Shown one piece after another: positions 26,868 to 35,831 of a stretch of DNA of 64,000 nt. Every line of letters starts with the position of its first letter. Within the stretch, counting starts at the first letter, position 1. This stretch comes from Ohessyouella blattaphilus (GTDB lineage Bacteria > Bacillota > Clostridia > Lachnospirales > Lachnospiraceae), in NCBI RefSeq assembly GCF_024721265.1, contig NZ_JAMXOC010000011.1, positions 32,512 through 96,511 on the forward strand, given 5' to 3'. The position numbers and the translations under genes were made by a program. The notes beneath the pieces are model-generated. The model saw only the letters and a list, made by a program, of their open reading frames with translations. It was not told the DNA's origin and made no database searches.

Positions 26868-29208
26868 TACTTGCTGCCTTTGGTTTAATGATTAGACCGG
26901 AGGCAGTTTTTTCTATTTCACCATTTTCCACAGACTCTACCTCATGGATATTTTTAAGTAGATACGTAATGCCTTCTAACTCTTCATCATGAGATAGGGT
27001 AATCTTTCCTGATTCTTTTAACGCCTTTACTTCTAGGCTTTGCTGACCCTTTTGATCGGTTATTAGACAGTTCGTCTCTTCCCCTTCGGTAAGGGCAAAC
27101 ACCTGAATCTGCACGTCTTTCATATAGTCGTACTGAGCCGACTGGGCACTGGCACCAAAAGGAATCAGTGAATTCTCTCTAGCAAAAAGCGGTAGGGAGA
27201 AGTAATCATAAGTCTCTTCGTACCATTTCTCGCCCTCTCTTACCTCACCACTTAAAAAGTGAGTCCAACGACCCTTTGGCAGGTAATACTTACCCAGGCT
27301 TTCATCGTTAAAAATCGGCGCTACTAATAGCTTATCACCTAGCATATACTGCATATCTAGGTAGGTAACCGCCGGATCCTTTTCAAACTCCAAAATCATC
27401 GAACGCATCACCGGAACCCCAGTCATATGAGCTTCTTTTGCCTTACTAAAGACGTAGGGCATTAGCCTAAGCTTAAGTTTCGTAAACTCCCGGCACACAT
27501 CCACCGCTTCCTCGTCAAATAGCCAAGGTACCCGGTAGCTCTTTGAGCCGTGCAAACGGCTATGAGTAGAAAGGAGACCAAACTGCAACCAGCGTTTAAA
27601 GAGATCCGGTGTGGCTGTTAGCTCAAAGCCGCCGATATCGTGACTCCAGTAACCAAAGCCAGACATCGTTAGGGATAAGCCACCTCGTAAACTCTCCGCC
27701 ATGGAAGCGTAAGAAGCTGAGTTATCCCCGCCCCAGTGGATTGGATACTGCTGAGATCCCACGGTAGCACTTCTGGCAAACAACACCACTTCATTCTTAC
27801 CTAATTGCTTTTCAAGGTAGGTAAAGACGGTTTTATTATATAGCAAGGTATAGAAATTATGCATAGATTCTGGATTCGCCCCGTTATAATATGTCACTTC
27901 TGTAGGAATGCGCTCACCAAAGTCCGTCTTAATCGTATCCACGCCTACATCTAGTAAAGACTGAATCTTTCCTTGGAACCAGGTGACTGCCCCTGGGTTC
28001 GTAAAATCTACAACACCCATTCCCGGCTGCCAGGTATCCGTCTGCCACACCCCTTTTCCGTCAGCGCGCATAAGCAGATAACCATTTTCTACCGCCTCTC
28101 TAAAGGTCTTGGTTCCCTGGGCCACGTATGGATTGATCCAGACACTAATCTTAAGACCCCGCTCTTTATAGCGAGCGAGCATGCCCTTTACATCAGGAAA
28201 GGTCTCTTCGTTCCATTCGAAATCACACCAGTGGAAAGTCTTTAACCAGTTACAGTCAAAGTGGAATACGTCTAAAGGAATGTCTCGGTCTTTCATCCCT
28301 TGAATAAAGGAGCTAGTGGTCTCTTCATCGTAATTGGTAGTAAAGGACGTGGAAAGCCAAAGGCCAAAGGACCAAGAAGGTACCAGCGCTGGCTTACCGG
28401 TAAGGTCTGTGTAGTTCTCTAAGACGCCTTTTAAGTCATCGCTATAGATAAGATGATAGCGCAGCTCTTCTCCAGGAACAGAGATCCCTACGTTTTCCAC
28501 CTTTTCGCTAGCCACTTCTAAAGAGACGTTATCGCTATGGTCGATATACACGCCGTAGTGCTTATTGGTCATATAAAACGGGATATTCTTATAGGCCATC
28601 TGAGAGGATGTGCCCCCGTCTTCGTTCCAAATGTCTACCGCCTGGCCGTTTTTCACAAAGGCCGTAAAGCGCTCGCCCATACCGTAGACACACTCCCCTG
28701 CTGCCAGAGATAGTTCGGTCACCATATAAGGCTTATAATCGGCTCGCAAATACGCATCCCCTGGGAACTTTGAAGCCACCTGCCGGTCATACTGCATATA
28801 CCCTTGATTGCGAAAGCCAATGCTAGTAAGCTTCTTGCCATCTGCTTCATAGGTAATCGTAAATTCTTCCCGGTCGACCCGGACCACCATGCGACCAGCT
28901 TTCATCACAGCGAATTTATCGGTAATCTCCACTTCTACATCCTGGGGATCACAGTTTAAGTCAAAGCGCATATCTCCGCGCTTATAGGCTTCGTAGTGAT
29001 AGCTGCGCACAGAAATCACGTCTTTTCTCTGGGAGGTAAATTCGGTAGTGATGGTGGGGGTATCAAGAGCCGCCCACCGACTGGCTAATTTCTTCGTGGG
29101 TGCTACCACTTTCATGCCCCCGGGTATTTCTTCAACAACCAAGGCTTCTACTGCGTAGATAGCATTGGCTCGCTCATTTTGCTCCCAATATCCTTCTGTA
29201 AATTTCAT
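26845..29208 (-). CDS. GH31 alpha-xylosidase, YicI-type
   Basis: 787 residues, close to E. coli YicI (772). The nucleophile motif KTDFGERIPTEV is almost the YicI form, and the acid/base motif is HWGGDNSASY. The N-terminal galactose-mutarotase-like domain has the RFTAFVKNGQ loop. It cleaves alpha-1,6-linked xylose from xyloglucan oligosaccharides. With no signal peptide it is cytoplasmic. It is last in the ABC transporter transcript, so it probably handles what that transporter imports. Confidence 0.93.
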   Translation of the reverse strand: MKFTEGYWEQNERANAIYAVEALVVEEIPGGMKVVAPTKKLASRWAALDTPTITTEFTSQRKDVISVRSYHYEAYKRGDMRFDLNCDPQDVEVEITDKFAVMKAGRMVVRVDREEFTITYEADGKKLTSIGFRNQGYMQYDRQVASKFPGDAYLRADYKPYMVTELSLAAGECVYGMGERFTAFVKNGQAVDIWNEDGGTSSQMAYKNIPFYMTNKHYGVYIDHSDNVSLEVASEKVENVGISVPGEELRYHLIYSDDLKGVLENYTDLTGKPALVPSWSFGLWLSTSFTTNYDEETTSSFIQGMKDRDIPLDVFHFDCNWLKTFHWCDFEWNEETFPDVKGMLARYKERGLKISVWINPYVAQGTKTFREAVENGYLLMRADGKGVWQTDTWQPGMGVVDFTNPGAVTWFQGKIQSLLDVGVDTIKTDFGERIPTEVTYYNGANPESMHNFYTLLYNKTVFTYLEKQLGKNEVVLFARSATVGSQQYPIHWGGDNSASYASMAESLRGGLSLTMSGFGYWSHDIGGFELTATPDLFKRWLQFGLLSTHSRLHGSKSYRVPWLFDEEAVDVCREFTKLKLRLMPYVFSKAKEAHMTGVPVMRSMILEFEKDPAVTYLDMQYMLGDKLLVAPIFNDESLGKYYLPKGRWTHFLSGEVREGEKWYEETYDYFSLPLFARENSLIPFGASAQSAQYDYMKDVQIQVFALTEGEETNCLITDQKGQQSLEVKALKESGKITLSHDEELEGITYLLKNIHEVESVENGEIEKTASGLIIKPKAASITILLPR

Positions 29209-29233
29209 GTTTTTAGCTCCTTATATTTTATAA

Positions 29234-29256
29234 AAGGGACTGCTAGGCAGTCCCTT
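29234..29256 (-). terminator. Intercistronic stem-loop between the binding-protein and GH31 genes
   Basis: A perfect 10-bp stem with a 3-base loop, followed leftward by TTTTAT. It may partly terminate or protect the upstream message, giving more binding protein than GH31 enzyme (inference). Confidence 0.65.
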
Positions 29257-29264
29257 AGTCTTAA

Positions 29265-30539
29265 TTAATTAGAAGAACTTCCGTCGATTTCGATCCATTT
29301 TTGCTCAATGGCCTTAATTGTATCGTCTTTAGAAGTACCGCCTACGTACGCTTGCATCGCTTCTCCAAAAGCTGTGTGGAAGCTATCGGTAGAGTAAATC
29401 GTACCCATCTCGCCTGCGCCTTTTGCTTCTACAAGCTCTACGCCTTGTTTTACAATCTGTTGCTCTGATGGTGTGTCCGTTACAACTGGGGGAATTACAC
29501 CAGCCACATCGGTGAACCAACTCTTGCCGTAATCAGAGGTGTACCACCAGTTGATAAAATCAAGAACTGCTTCCTCATTATCTGACTCATTGCTCACTCT
29601 TAAGGCTTGGTCAGAACCCGCTACAATCTTCGCATCAGCAGCGTCATCAGATACGGGATAACCAGTGAAGCCGATTTCCATATCGGGATCGATCTTTAAT
29701 AAGTCAACCTCTACCCATGGACCTTGTCCAAGAATCATCGCGGCTTTTCCAGAAGCCAAGCTAGCGATTTCCGTACTAAGATCAGACTCTAGTGGTTTGT
29801 CATCGCCGTGCTCTTTTACTAAGTCAACGAAGTTAAACCAGTTGTCGTAAATCTCTGGGTAATTAGCTAAAGAATCCTCTCCTTTTTCCATATCGGAAAC
29901 GAAGGTTGCGTAATCAGGAACAGCAGCGTCCACAAAGCTTAAGAAGGTTTGTTTGAACACCCACCACTCAGCAAAACCGCTGGCAAAAGGAGCAATTCCT
30001 ACTGCTTCTAACTTCGTAATAGCATCTTCTAATTCGCTAGTTGTCTCTGGTGCCTTCTCAATACCGGCTTTCTCAAAAGCGGCTTTACTATACACCATGC
30101 CGAAGTAGTTGCCTTTAATGGCAAAACCGTAGGTACCCTCACCGTTTGCATCTTTCATGGTGTCTGCTACCGATGGTTCCATCGCTTCCATCAGTGGTTG
30201 ATCACTTAAATCCCGAGAATACTCTTTAAACACTTCGATTTCTTTTCCCGTTGTGGAAGAGAAGATATCCGGTACGTCTCCAGAATTTAACTTTGCTCTT
30301 AACAAAGTCGGGTAATCATTCTGGGTGGTCTCGTAGTTAATCGTTACATCTGGTGCTACTTTCTTGTACTCTTCTAGTAACTCACCAATGGCATCGGCAT
30401 ACTCTGGTTGAGAGATAAACATGTAGATTTCTTTATCCCCTTTGGCGTCCCCGCCACCATCATCCTTTTTGCCACAACCCATAACCAGGGTGCCTAGCAT
30501 TGCTACACAAAGTACGACTGCTAAAACTCTCTTTTTCAT
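29265..30539 (-). CDS. ABC sugar transporter, substrate-binding lipoprotein
   Basis: 424 residues. Signal peptide with lipobox VMGC, then a type II (SBP_bac_1) carbohydrate-binding fold (YEYKKVAPDVTINYE-like start, AAMILGQGPW, ALRVSNESDNEEAVLDFINWW). It captures an oligosaccharide outside the membrane. Unusually, the gene follows rather than precedes its two permease genes. No ATPase is present, so a shared MsmX/MsiK-like ATPase elsewhere is expected. Confidence 0.93.
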   Translation of the reverse strand: MKKRVLAVVLCVAMLGTLVMGCGKKDDGGGDAKGDKEIYMFISQPEYADAIGELLEEYKKVAPDVTINYETTQNDYPTLLRAKLNSGDVPDIFSSTTGKEIEVFKEYSRDLSDQPLMEAMEPSVADTMKDANGEGTYGFAIKGNYFGMVYSKAAFEKAGIEKAPETTSELEDAITKLEAVGIAPFASGFAEWWVFKQTFLSFVDAAVPDYATFVSDMEKGEDSLANYPEIYDNWFNFVDLVKEHGDDKPLESDLSTEIASLASGKAAMILGQGPWVEVDLLKIDPDMEIGFTGYPVSDDAADAKIVAGSDQALRVSNESDNEEAVLDFINWWYTSDYGKSWFTDVAGVIPPVVTDTPSEQQIVKQGVELVEAKGAGEMGTIYSTDSFHTAFGEAMQAYVGGTSKDDTIKAIEQKWIEIDGSSSN

Positions 30540-30582
30540 AATATAATCCTCCTCATGTATTAAATAATGTCTTATGACACTA

Positions 30583-31422
30583 CTATCCTTTTACGGCTCC
30601 GGCTACCACACCATCAACAATATACTTCTGTAAGAAGATAAAGATAACAATCGACGGTAGCACCGCCAGCACCATCGCGGTCATCGCATAGTGCCACTGA
30701 GTATTAAATTGACCGACGAAGGTATAAGCTGAAAGAACTAAGGTTTTCGTTTCGTTCGAGCTGTTTACCATCAAAAGTGGTAATAAAAAGTCATTCCAAA
30801 TCCACATAACATCTAAGACGATAACCGTAAAGGTCACGGACTTAAGTAAAGGAAAGATAATCGAGCGAAACGTTCTTAAGGTACTCGCCCCGTCGATTAA
30901 GGCGCTTTCGTCGATTTCCTTCGGAATGGTAGACATAAAGTTGCTGTAGATAAAAGCGGCCATCGGAATACCGAAGCCCCAGTACTGAATACCGAGACCC
31001 ACCCGGCTTCCTGAAAGGTTTAGAACCCCCATAACCTTTAATAGGGTAATCATTATCGTCTGGAAAGGAATCAGCATCGGTGTGGTGATTAATAGGTGGG
31101 CAATCTTCGTGTAGCGATTCTCCCGGCGATTCAAAATATACGCGGCCAGGGAAGCGAAGACGATAATCCCTACAATACCAATGGCGGTAATCATCAGGTT
31201 GTTTAAGAACAAGCGGCCGTATTCCATCTTGTCGATTACGTAACTATAGTTAGACCACTCAATCTTCGAAGGGAGCTTGATAACATCTAGCACCACTTCT
31301 CCAAAGGGTTTTACCGAGTTGATAAACATCAGCAGCACCGGATAGAAATAAATCACCGCCACAATCATAATCAACACGGTTAATAATACTAATTTGATTT
31401 GTCTCTTTCTTTGTAGTGTCAT
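30583..31422 (-). CDS. ABC sugar transporter permease (MalG-type)
   Basis: 279 residues with six membrane helices and the EAA loop (EIDESALIDGASTLRTFRSIIFPLLKS; the core is EsAlIDGAs). It ends in DGVVAGAVKG, typical of carbohydrate-uptake-1 permeases. It pairs with the upstream permease, and the two genes share one base at 31422. Confidence 0.94.
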   Translation of the reverse strand: MTLQRKRQIKLVLLTVLIMIVAVIYFYPVLLMFINSVKPFGEVVLDVIKLPSKIEWSNYSYVIDKMEYGRLFLNNLMITAIGIVGIIVFASLAAYILNRRENRYTKIAHLLITTPMLIPFQTIMITLLKVMGVLNLSGSRVGLGIQYWGFGIPMAAFIYSNFMSTIPKEIDESALIDGASTLRTFRSIIFPLLKSVTFTVIVLDVMWIWNDFLLPLLMVNSSNETKTLVLSAYTFVGQFNTQWHYAMTAMVLAVLPSIVIFIFLQKYIVDGVVAGAVKG

Positions 31423-32300
31423 TACAGCTCGACCTCCCTACTATGCATAATCTTCAGAACCACTTGGGTAATCACTAGGACAATCACAAAGAAAACTAAT
31501 GCCTTGGCGGATCCTAGTCCGTAGTTATTGTTCTGAAAAGCCTCCCGGTAAATATCGAGGGTAGCCGAATAGGTAGAGCCGCCTGGTCCGCCTTTGGTCA
31601 TCGCTAGGATAATATCAAAGACCTTAACGGCGTTTGTTAGCGACATAAAAATACAAGTAGTAATAGAAGGGCCTAGTAGCGGTAACACTACCTTAAAGAA
31701 TCTAGTTACCGAGCCGGCGCCGTCAACGGTCGCTGCTTCTAAGACATCCTTTGGCACCGCCTGAAGGCCAGCAATATAAAGAACGATATAAAATCCTAAA
31801 GACTGCCATACCCCGACGAAGACGACTGCAAAGAAGGCTAAGTTCGATTCGCCCAACCAACTCCATTCAAGGAACTTCCATCCCGTCTTCGCAAAGAGAG
31901 ATTCAAATCCCTGAGAGAAGATGAATTTCCAAATGAAACCGACAATCGTCATACTCATGATGTAAGGGATAAAGAACATACCCCGCATCAAGTTCGCAAA
32001 TCTGATTTTCTGCACTAGGGCTACTGCCAAGGCAAGTGCTAGTACATTGGATAAAACCATAAATAGCACTGTGTACTTCGCGGTAAAGGTAAGGCTCTTA
32101 ATGTATTCCGTGTTGCCCGCGAAGAGGGTCTTAAAGTTCTTAAGTCCGATAAAGACCGGTTCTTTAGCAATGCCGTTCCATTCTGTTAGCGAATAGTAGC
32201 CACTCATGACGAAGGGAATATAGATAACCATCGTCACTAAAATGAGGGCTGGCAAAGTGTAAAGCACGTTTTCTAGCATGTATTTCCTTTTTCTTCCCAT
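31422..32300 (-). CDS. ABC sugar transporter permease (MalF/UgpA-type)
   Basis: 292 residues from ATG 32300, behind AGGAGG. A longer reading from 32327 would start inside the promoter. Six membrane helices and the EAA motif (DVLEAATVDGAGSVTRFFKVVLP; core EAAtvDGA) are visible. It is first in the transcript permease-permease-binding protein-GH31. Confidence 0.94.
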   Translation of the reverse strand: MGRKRKYMLENVLYTLPALILVTMVIYIPFVMSGYYSLTEWNGIAKEPVFIGLKNFKTLFAGNTEYIKSLTFTAKYTVLFMVLSNVLALALAVALVQKIRFANLMRGMFFIPYIMSMTIVGFIWKFIFSQGFESLFAKTGWKFLEWSWLGESNLAFFAVVFVGVWQSLGFYIVLYIAGLQAVPKDVLEAATVDGAGSVTRFFKVVLPLLGPSITTCIFMSLTNAVKVFDIILAMTKGGPGGSTYSATLDIYREAFQNNNYGLGSAKALVFFVIVLVITQVVLKIMHSREVEL

Positions 32301-32325
32301 TTCACTTCCTCCTAAGATTACCCTC

Positions 32326-32354
32326 ATTCTAGCCCTAGGCTATCTGAAAGTCAA
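32326..32354 (-). promoter_or_regulatory. Promoter of the sugar ABC transporter operon
   Basis: TTGACT, 17 bp, TAGAAT read leftward, about 26 bases before the first ATG. This is the strongest consensus match in the island. Confidence 0.8.
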
Positions 32355-32356
32355 TA

Positions 32357-32374
32357 AGGTTTTGTACAAAACCT
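32357..32374 (-). promoter_or_regulatory. 18-bp perfect palindrome, likely regulator operator
   Basis: AGGTTTTGTACAAAACCT lies 2 bp upstream of the -35 box, centred near -46. It is probably the site of the LacI-family protein encoded next door. The position fits activation as well as repression (inference). Confidence 0.65.
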
Positions 32375-32460
32375 ATAATTTTGTAAGCTTTTAACAAATT
32401 TATTTGTCCGTTTTCTTCATATCCTACAAAAAGAGGGGCGATTCTCTCCTTTAAAGAGAC

Positions 32461-32499
32461 AAAAAAATAGCATCTTACCTTTTTAAGGCAGATACTATT
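32461..32499 (-). terminator. Terminator of the lacI-type gene
   Basis: Read leftward, a stem of about 15 bp with two internal mismatches is followed by seven Ts. It separates the regulator transcript from the transporter operon. Confidence 0.75.
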
Positions 32500-32521
32500 C
32501 TTTATTCTTAGCATATACAAC

Positions 32522-33547
32522 TTATTTCCTGCGCCTAGAAACGCTCTCTCGCTCTATCAGAACGCTCTCTACGTAGCGCAAGCGCTCTGGTACTTCTTTT
32601 CCGTCTAATAGTGCCATCAGCATTTCTGCTGCCAACTGCACTTTTTGATTTACGTCCACTCGGAAGCTGGTTAAATTAGGAATCACGAATCGATCATACA
32701 CCTCATCGTCTACGCCGATTAGAGAAATTTCCTCGGGAATCTTTACTCCTCGGCGAAGAAAGTAGCTCATCGCCTCCACCGCATTTAAGTCGGTGGAAAA
32801 GAAGAGACCTGTCTGCCCCCCGTTCTTTTCGATAATTTCGTCGTATTGTTTCTCCCTTTGGGCATCCTCTCGCTCCAAAAGCAAGATTGGGAGCTCACCT
32901 CTATCAGGGAAGTGGCGCTTAAACTCTTCGTTAGCACCTAGGTAGCGCCGATAGTCAGCTCCTCTTTTGACATTAAGGACATAGGTAAGGTCTTCGATAC
33001 CGTTTTGAATAAAGTGCTGAATTCCCTGAGCACCGGAGGCTATATCGGTAGAGGTAACATTGTAACTACCTTCGATCTCCTGCATGTCGTTAATATCCAT
33101 ATCGATGCAAACAACCGGCTTATTAATGGCCTTTTCAATCTTCAGGCAGTTCTTCTTGGTAACGGTCACCGCGATAATCCCATCCACATTCCAGCCAAGA
33201 GCCATGCGAATAATCTCTTCAATATCCTTAGAAGAAAGGACCATGATGTAATAGCCCATCTCGTGAAATACCTTTTCTAAACCACCGATAATCTTACCGT
33301 AGAAGGGTTTATCGTATGCCGTATCCTTTAAAAATTCTGGAGTACTCACAAGGACACCGATTAGCTTTGAGCTCTTTCCCGCTAGCGCGTTCAAACCAAA
33401 TCTCGGGATATAATTATTTTCCGCTAATAGCGCTTTAATTTTTTCCACATTTGCCGGTGAAACCTTATGAACCTTTCCGTGAATCACGTTCGATACGGTG
33501 GTTGCGGTCACCCCTGCTTGTTCGGCAATCTCCTTTATCGTAATCAT
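32522..33547 (-). CDS. LacI-family transcriptional regulator
   Basis: 341 residues. The N-terminal LacI helix-turn-helix and hinge are ITIKEIAEQAGVTATTVSNV and ALLAENNYIPR. The C-terminal sugar-binding core is of the periplasmic-binding type I kind. It most likely senses a sugar from the island and binds the palindrome at 32357-32374. It follows fructokinase by 29 bases (same transcript) and has its own terminator. Confidence 0.93.
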   Translation of the reverse strand: MITIKEIAEQAGVTATTVSNVIHGKVHKVSPANVEKIKALLAENNYIPRFGLNALAGKSSKLIGVLVSTPEFLKDTAYDKPFYGKIIGGLEKVFHEMGYYIMVLSSKDIEEIIRMALGWNVDGIIAVTVTKKNCLKIEKAINKPVVCIDMDINDMQEIEGSYNVTSTDIASGAQGIQHFIQNGIEDLTYVLNVKRGADYRRYLGANEEFKRHFPDRGELPILLLEREDAQREKQYDEIIEKNGGQTGLFFSTDLNAVEAMSYFLRRGVKIPEEISLIGVDDEVYDRFVIPNLTSFRVDVNQKVQLAAEMLMALLDGKEVPERLRYVESVLIERESVSRRRK

Positions 33548-33576
33548 CCAAAGGCCTCCCCATCTTATTTGTTACT

Positions 33577-34545
33577 TTATTGTCTCTCAGCCCGAAGAGC
33601 CATAACTTCTTCTCTTTCTGGCATCGAGCGAATAGCTCCTCTTTTGGTCGTAATTAAAGAAGCGGCAGCATTGGCAAAAGTCAGCATTTCCTTCATCGTC
33701 TCGGCATTTAGACCAGCAAAGCCGTACTTTAGCACATGGTGAAGGATACATCCGCAGAAGGTATCGCCAGCACCGGTGGTATCGACCGTCTTTTCCTGTA
33801 AGAAGCCAGGCACCGTCACCACTTCATCTTGATAGTACGCCCGGCTCCCGTTCTTACCTAAAGTAAGGACGATTAGCGGGATATCATACTGGGCTCTAAA
33901 AGCCTTCATCGCTTCATCATAATCCTCGATACCGGTCATAAAGACCAGTTCGTTATCAGCAATTTTCAAAATATCGCACTGGCTAAGCCCGTAAGCAATC
34001 TGTTCTTTCGCGTCCTCTAGAGAATTCCATAAAGGCTCACGTAGATTAGGGTCAAAAGAAACTAGTAACCCAGCTTCTTTCGCGCAGAGGGTGGCTTTCT
34101 TCGTCGCTTCCCGGACCCCTTCATGGGTCATTGACAAGGTACCGAAGTGGAAGATTTTACTACTTTTGATAAATTCTTCGTCGATTTCGTCTGCCGTTAG
34201 CATCATATCTGCTCCTGGGTTACGATAGAAAGAAAAGTCACGATCCCCATCAGGAAACTGGTGAACAAAGGCTAAGGTCGTATTCACCTGTTTATCTACT
34301 AATAAGTGAGATACATCAATCCCAATTCCGTCTACGGTATTTCTAAGGATATGGCCAAATTGGTCTTCGCCAACCTTGCCGTAAAAAGCTGTCTTTTCTC
34401 CTAGCTTAGTAAGCATGGAAAGAACATTACAAGGAGCACCTCCTGGGCAACATTCAAAGACCGGGTTTCCTTGCTCGCTCTCCCCGTATGGGGCAAAATC
34501 TATCAATAATTCTCCTAAAGCAATTACATCAAATTGTTTACTCAT
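33577..34545 (-). CDS. PfkB-family fructokinase
   Basis: 322 residues from ATG 34545 (GGAAGGAG upstream). The PfkB signatures are PGGAPCNVLSML near the start and DTTGAGDTFCGCIL near the C-terminus, which carries the catalytic Asp. It phosphorylates fructose to fructose 6-phosphate. Next to a lyxose/mannose isomerase it would complete a mannose-to-fructose 6-phosphate route. It is co-transcribed with the LacI regulator. Confidence 0.9.
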   Translation of the reverse strand: MSKQFDVIALGELLIDFAPYGESEQGNPVFECCPGGAPCNVLSMLTKLGEKTAFYGKVGEDQFGHILRNTVDGIGIDVSHLLVDKQVNTTLAFVHQFPDGDRDFSFYRNPGADMMLTADEIDEEFIKSSKIFHFGTLSMTHEGVREATKKATLCAKEAGLLVSFDPNLREPLWNSLEDAKEQIAYGLSQCDILKIADNELVFMTGIEDYDEAMKAFRAQYDIPLIVLTLGKNGSRAYYQDEVVTVPGFLQEKTVDTTGAGDTFCGCILHHVLKYGFAGLNAETMKEMLTFANAAASLITTKRGAIRSMPEREEVMALRAERQ

Positions 34546-34582
34546 AACTAACTCTCCTTCCAAAATCTACATAATCAACGTT

Positions 34583-34628
34583 AGTATATCACTATTTCAT
34601 TTACGTGACTAGATTTTAGTGTTATAAT
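34583..34628. promoter_or_regulatory. Divergent promoters, fructokinase and lyxose isomerase
   Basis: Rightward: TTTACG (34600-34605), 17 bp, TATAAT (34623-34628). Leftward: TAGTCA, 17 bp, TATACT (34583-34611). The two overlap, so the divergent genes may be regulated together. Confidence 0.6.
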
Positions 34629-34659
34629 TCAGCACAAACATATTGGAGGGCTTACAATT

Positions 34660-35343
34660 ATGAAACGATCAGAAATCAATGCGGCGATTCGCCAACTAGA
34701 AAAACTAACGAAGGATAACGGCTTTAACTTGCCACCTTTTTGCCACTGGACTCCCGAAGAATGGGAAGAAAAAGGGTCTGAATACGACGAAATTAGAGAC
34801 AATATGCTAGGCTGGGACATTACCGATTACGGTCTTGGCGACTTTGACAAGGTTGGCTTCGCGCTGATTACGCTACGTAACGGCAACCAGACGAACCCTA
34901 AGTACAAGAAGACGTACGCGGAGAAGCTATTGATGCTAAAAGAGGGACAACATTCACCGATGCACTTCCACTGGAATAAGTCTGAAGACATTATCAACCG
35001 TGGCGGCGGTACGATGATTATTCACGTCTATAATTCTCTAGAGAACGAAGAATTAGACGAAACGAATGACTTTCTTTTAAATACCGATGGCCGTTCCTAC
35101 TACGTGCCTGCTGGCACTGCTGTCGAACTAAAGCCAGGTGAGAGCATTACCCTTTGGCCGGGGCAGTATCACGACTTTGATGTAAAGCCAGGCACTGGTG
35201 ATGTCTTAATCGGCGAAGTTTCTATGTGTAACGATGACAATACCGACAACCGCTTCAACCCACCCGTCGGGCGCTTCCCTAGTATCGAAGAAGACGAGGC
35301 GCCTTATCGCTTACTCTGCAACGAGTATCCCAAGGCGAAATAA
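34660..35343 (+). CDS. D-lyxose/D-mannose ketol-isomerase (cupin)
   Basis: 227 residues, the usual length for D-lyxose isomerase. A cupin barrel carries metal-ligand candidates in SPMHFHWNKSED and in the later GQYHDFD. The family interconverts D-lyxose with D-xylulose and D-mannose with D-fructose. Divergent from fructokinase, it suggests channelling of released sugar into glycolysis, and pfkA lies just downstream. TGGAGGG precedes the ATG. It is followed by a bidirectional terminator. Confidence 0.9.
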   Translation: MKRSEINAAIRQLEKLTKDNGFNLPPFCHWTPEEWEEKGSEYDEIRDNMLGWDITDYGLGDFDKVGFALITLRNGNQTNPKYKKTYAEKLLMLKEGQHSPMHFHWNKSEDIINRGGGTMIIHVYNSLENEELDETNDFLLNTDGRSYYVPAGTAVELKPGESITLWPGQYHDFDVKPGTGDVLIGEVSMCNDDNTDNRFNPPVGRFPSIEEDEAPYRLLCNEYPKAK

Positions 35344-35363
35344 AGTGAATAAGCGTCAAAAAA

Positions 35364-35400
35364 GGACTCTAGCCGAAATATGGCTGGAGTCCATCTTTTT
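35364..35400 (+). terminator. Bidirectional terminator
   Basis: An 11-bp stem (35364-35374 with 35382-35392, one wobble) followed by ATCTTTTT. A preceding A run serves the convergent DUF1934 gene. Confidence 0.88.
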
Positions 35401-35405
35401 ACTTA

Positions 35406-35831
35406 TTATGCATTTTTTACGTGAATATTTACATTGCAATCTGCTGCCCACTCATCGTTAATCTCGAGGGAATAAAGGACTTTTGCCTCAATCTCCTCCT
35501 CTTCGACCTGTAAACTCAGTTGTTTCGTCATCGTCCCAATCATCAAGTCACCGTAAGGAGTATTATAATGGCTCATATTCATGCGTTCCCGCTCGAAGAC
35601 GATGCGCGTATTATAATGGCCGCCTTTGATAATCTCGATTTTATCTGGTGATAGCTTTAGTTTACTGTGAATGGCCTCTTTCGTTCCGGGAGCGAACTCC
35701 TCAAAGAGAATGTAGTGCTTATCCCGGCGAAAATAGTACTCCGCTGGAGTAATGACTTCAATCGCTTCACCGTCACCGGCTAGTTCGCCAAAATGGAGAC
35801 CGGAGATAGAAAGGATTACTTGTTTTTTCAC
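35406..35831 (-). CDS. DUF1934 (YwiB-like) beta-barrel protein
   Basis: 141 residues from GTG 35831, which shares one base with the pfkA stop. It is a single lipocalin-like beta-barrel domain (YYFRRDKHYILFEE, KIEIIKGG, MNMSHYNTPYGDLMIGTMT). No enzyme activity is established for the family. It is translationally coupled to pfkA. Confidence 0.85.
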   Translation of the reverse strand: MKKQVILSISGLHFGELAGDGEAIEVITPAEYYFRRDKHYILFEEFAPGTKEAIHSKLKLSPDKIEIIKGGHYNTRIVFERERMNMSHYNTPYGDLMIGTMTKQLSLQVEEEEIEAKVLYSLEINDEWAADCNVNIHVKNA

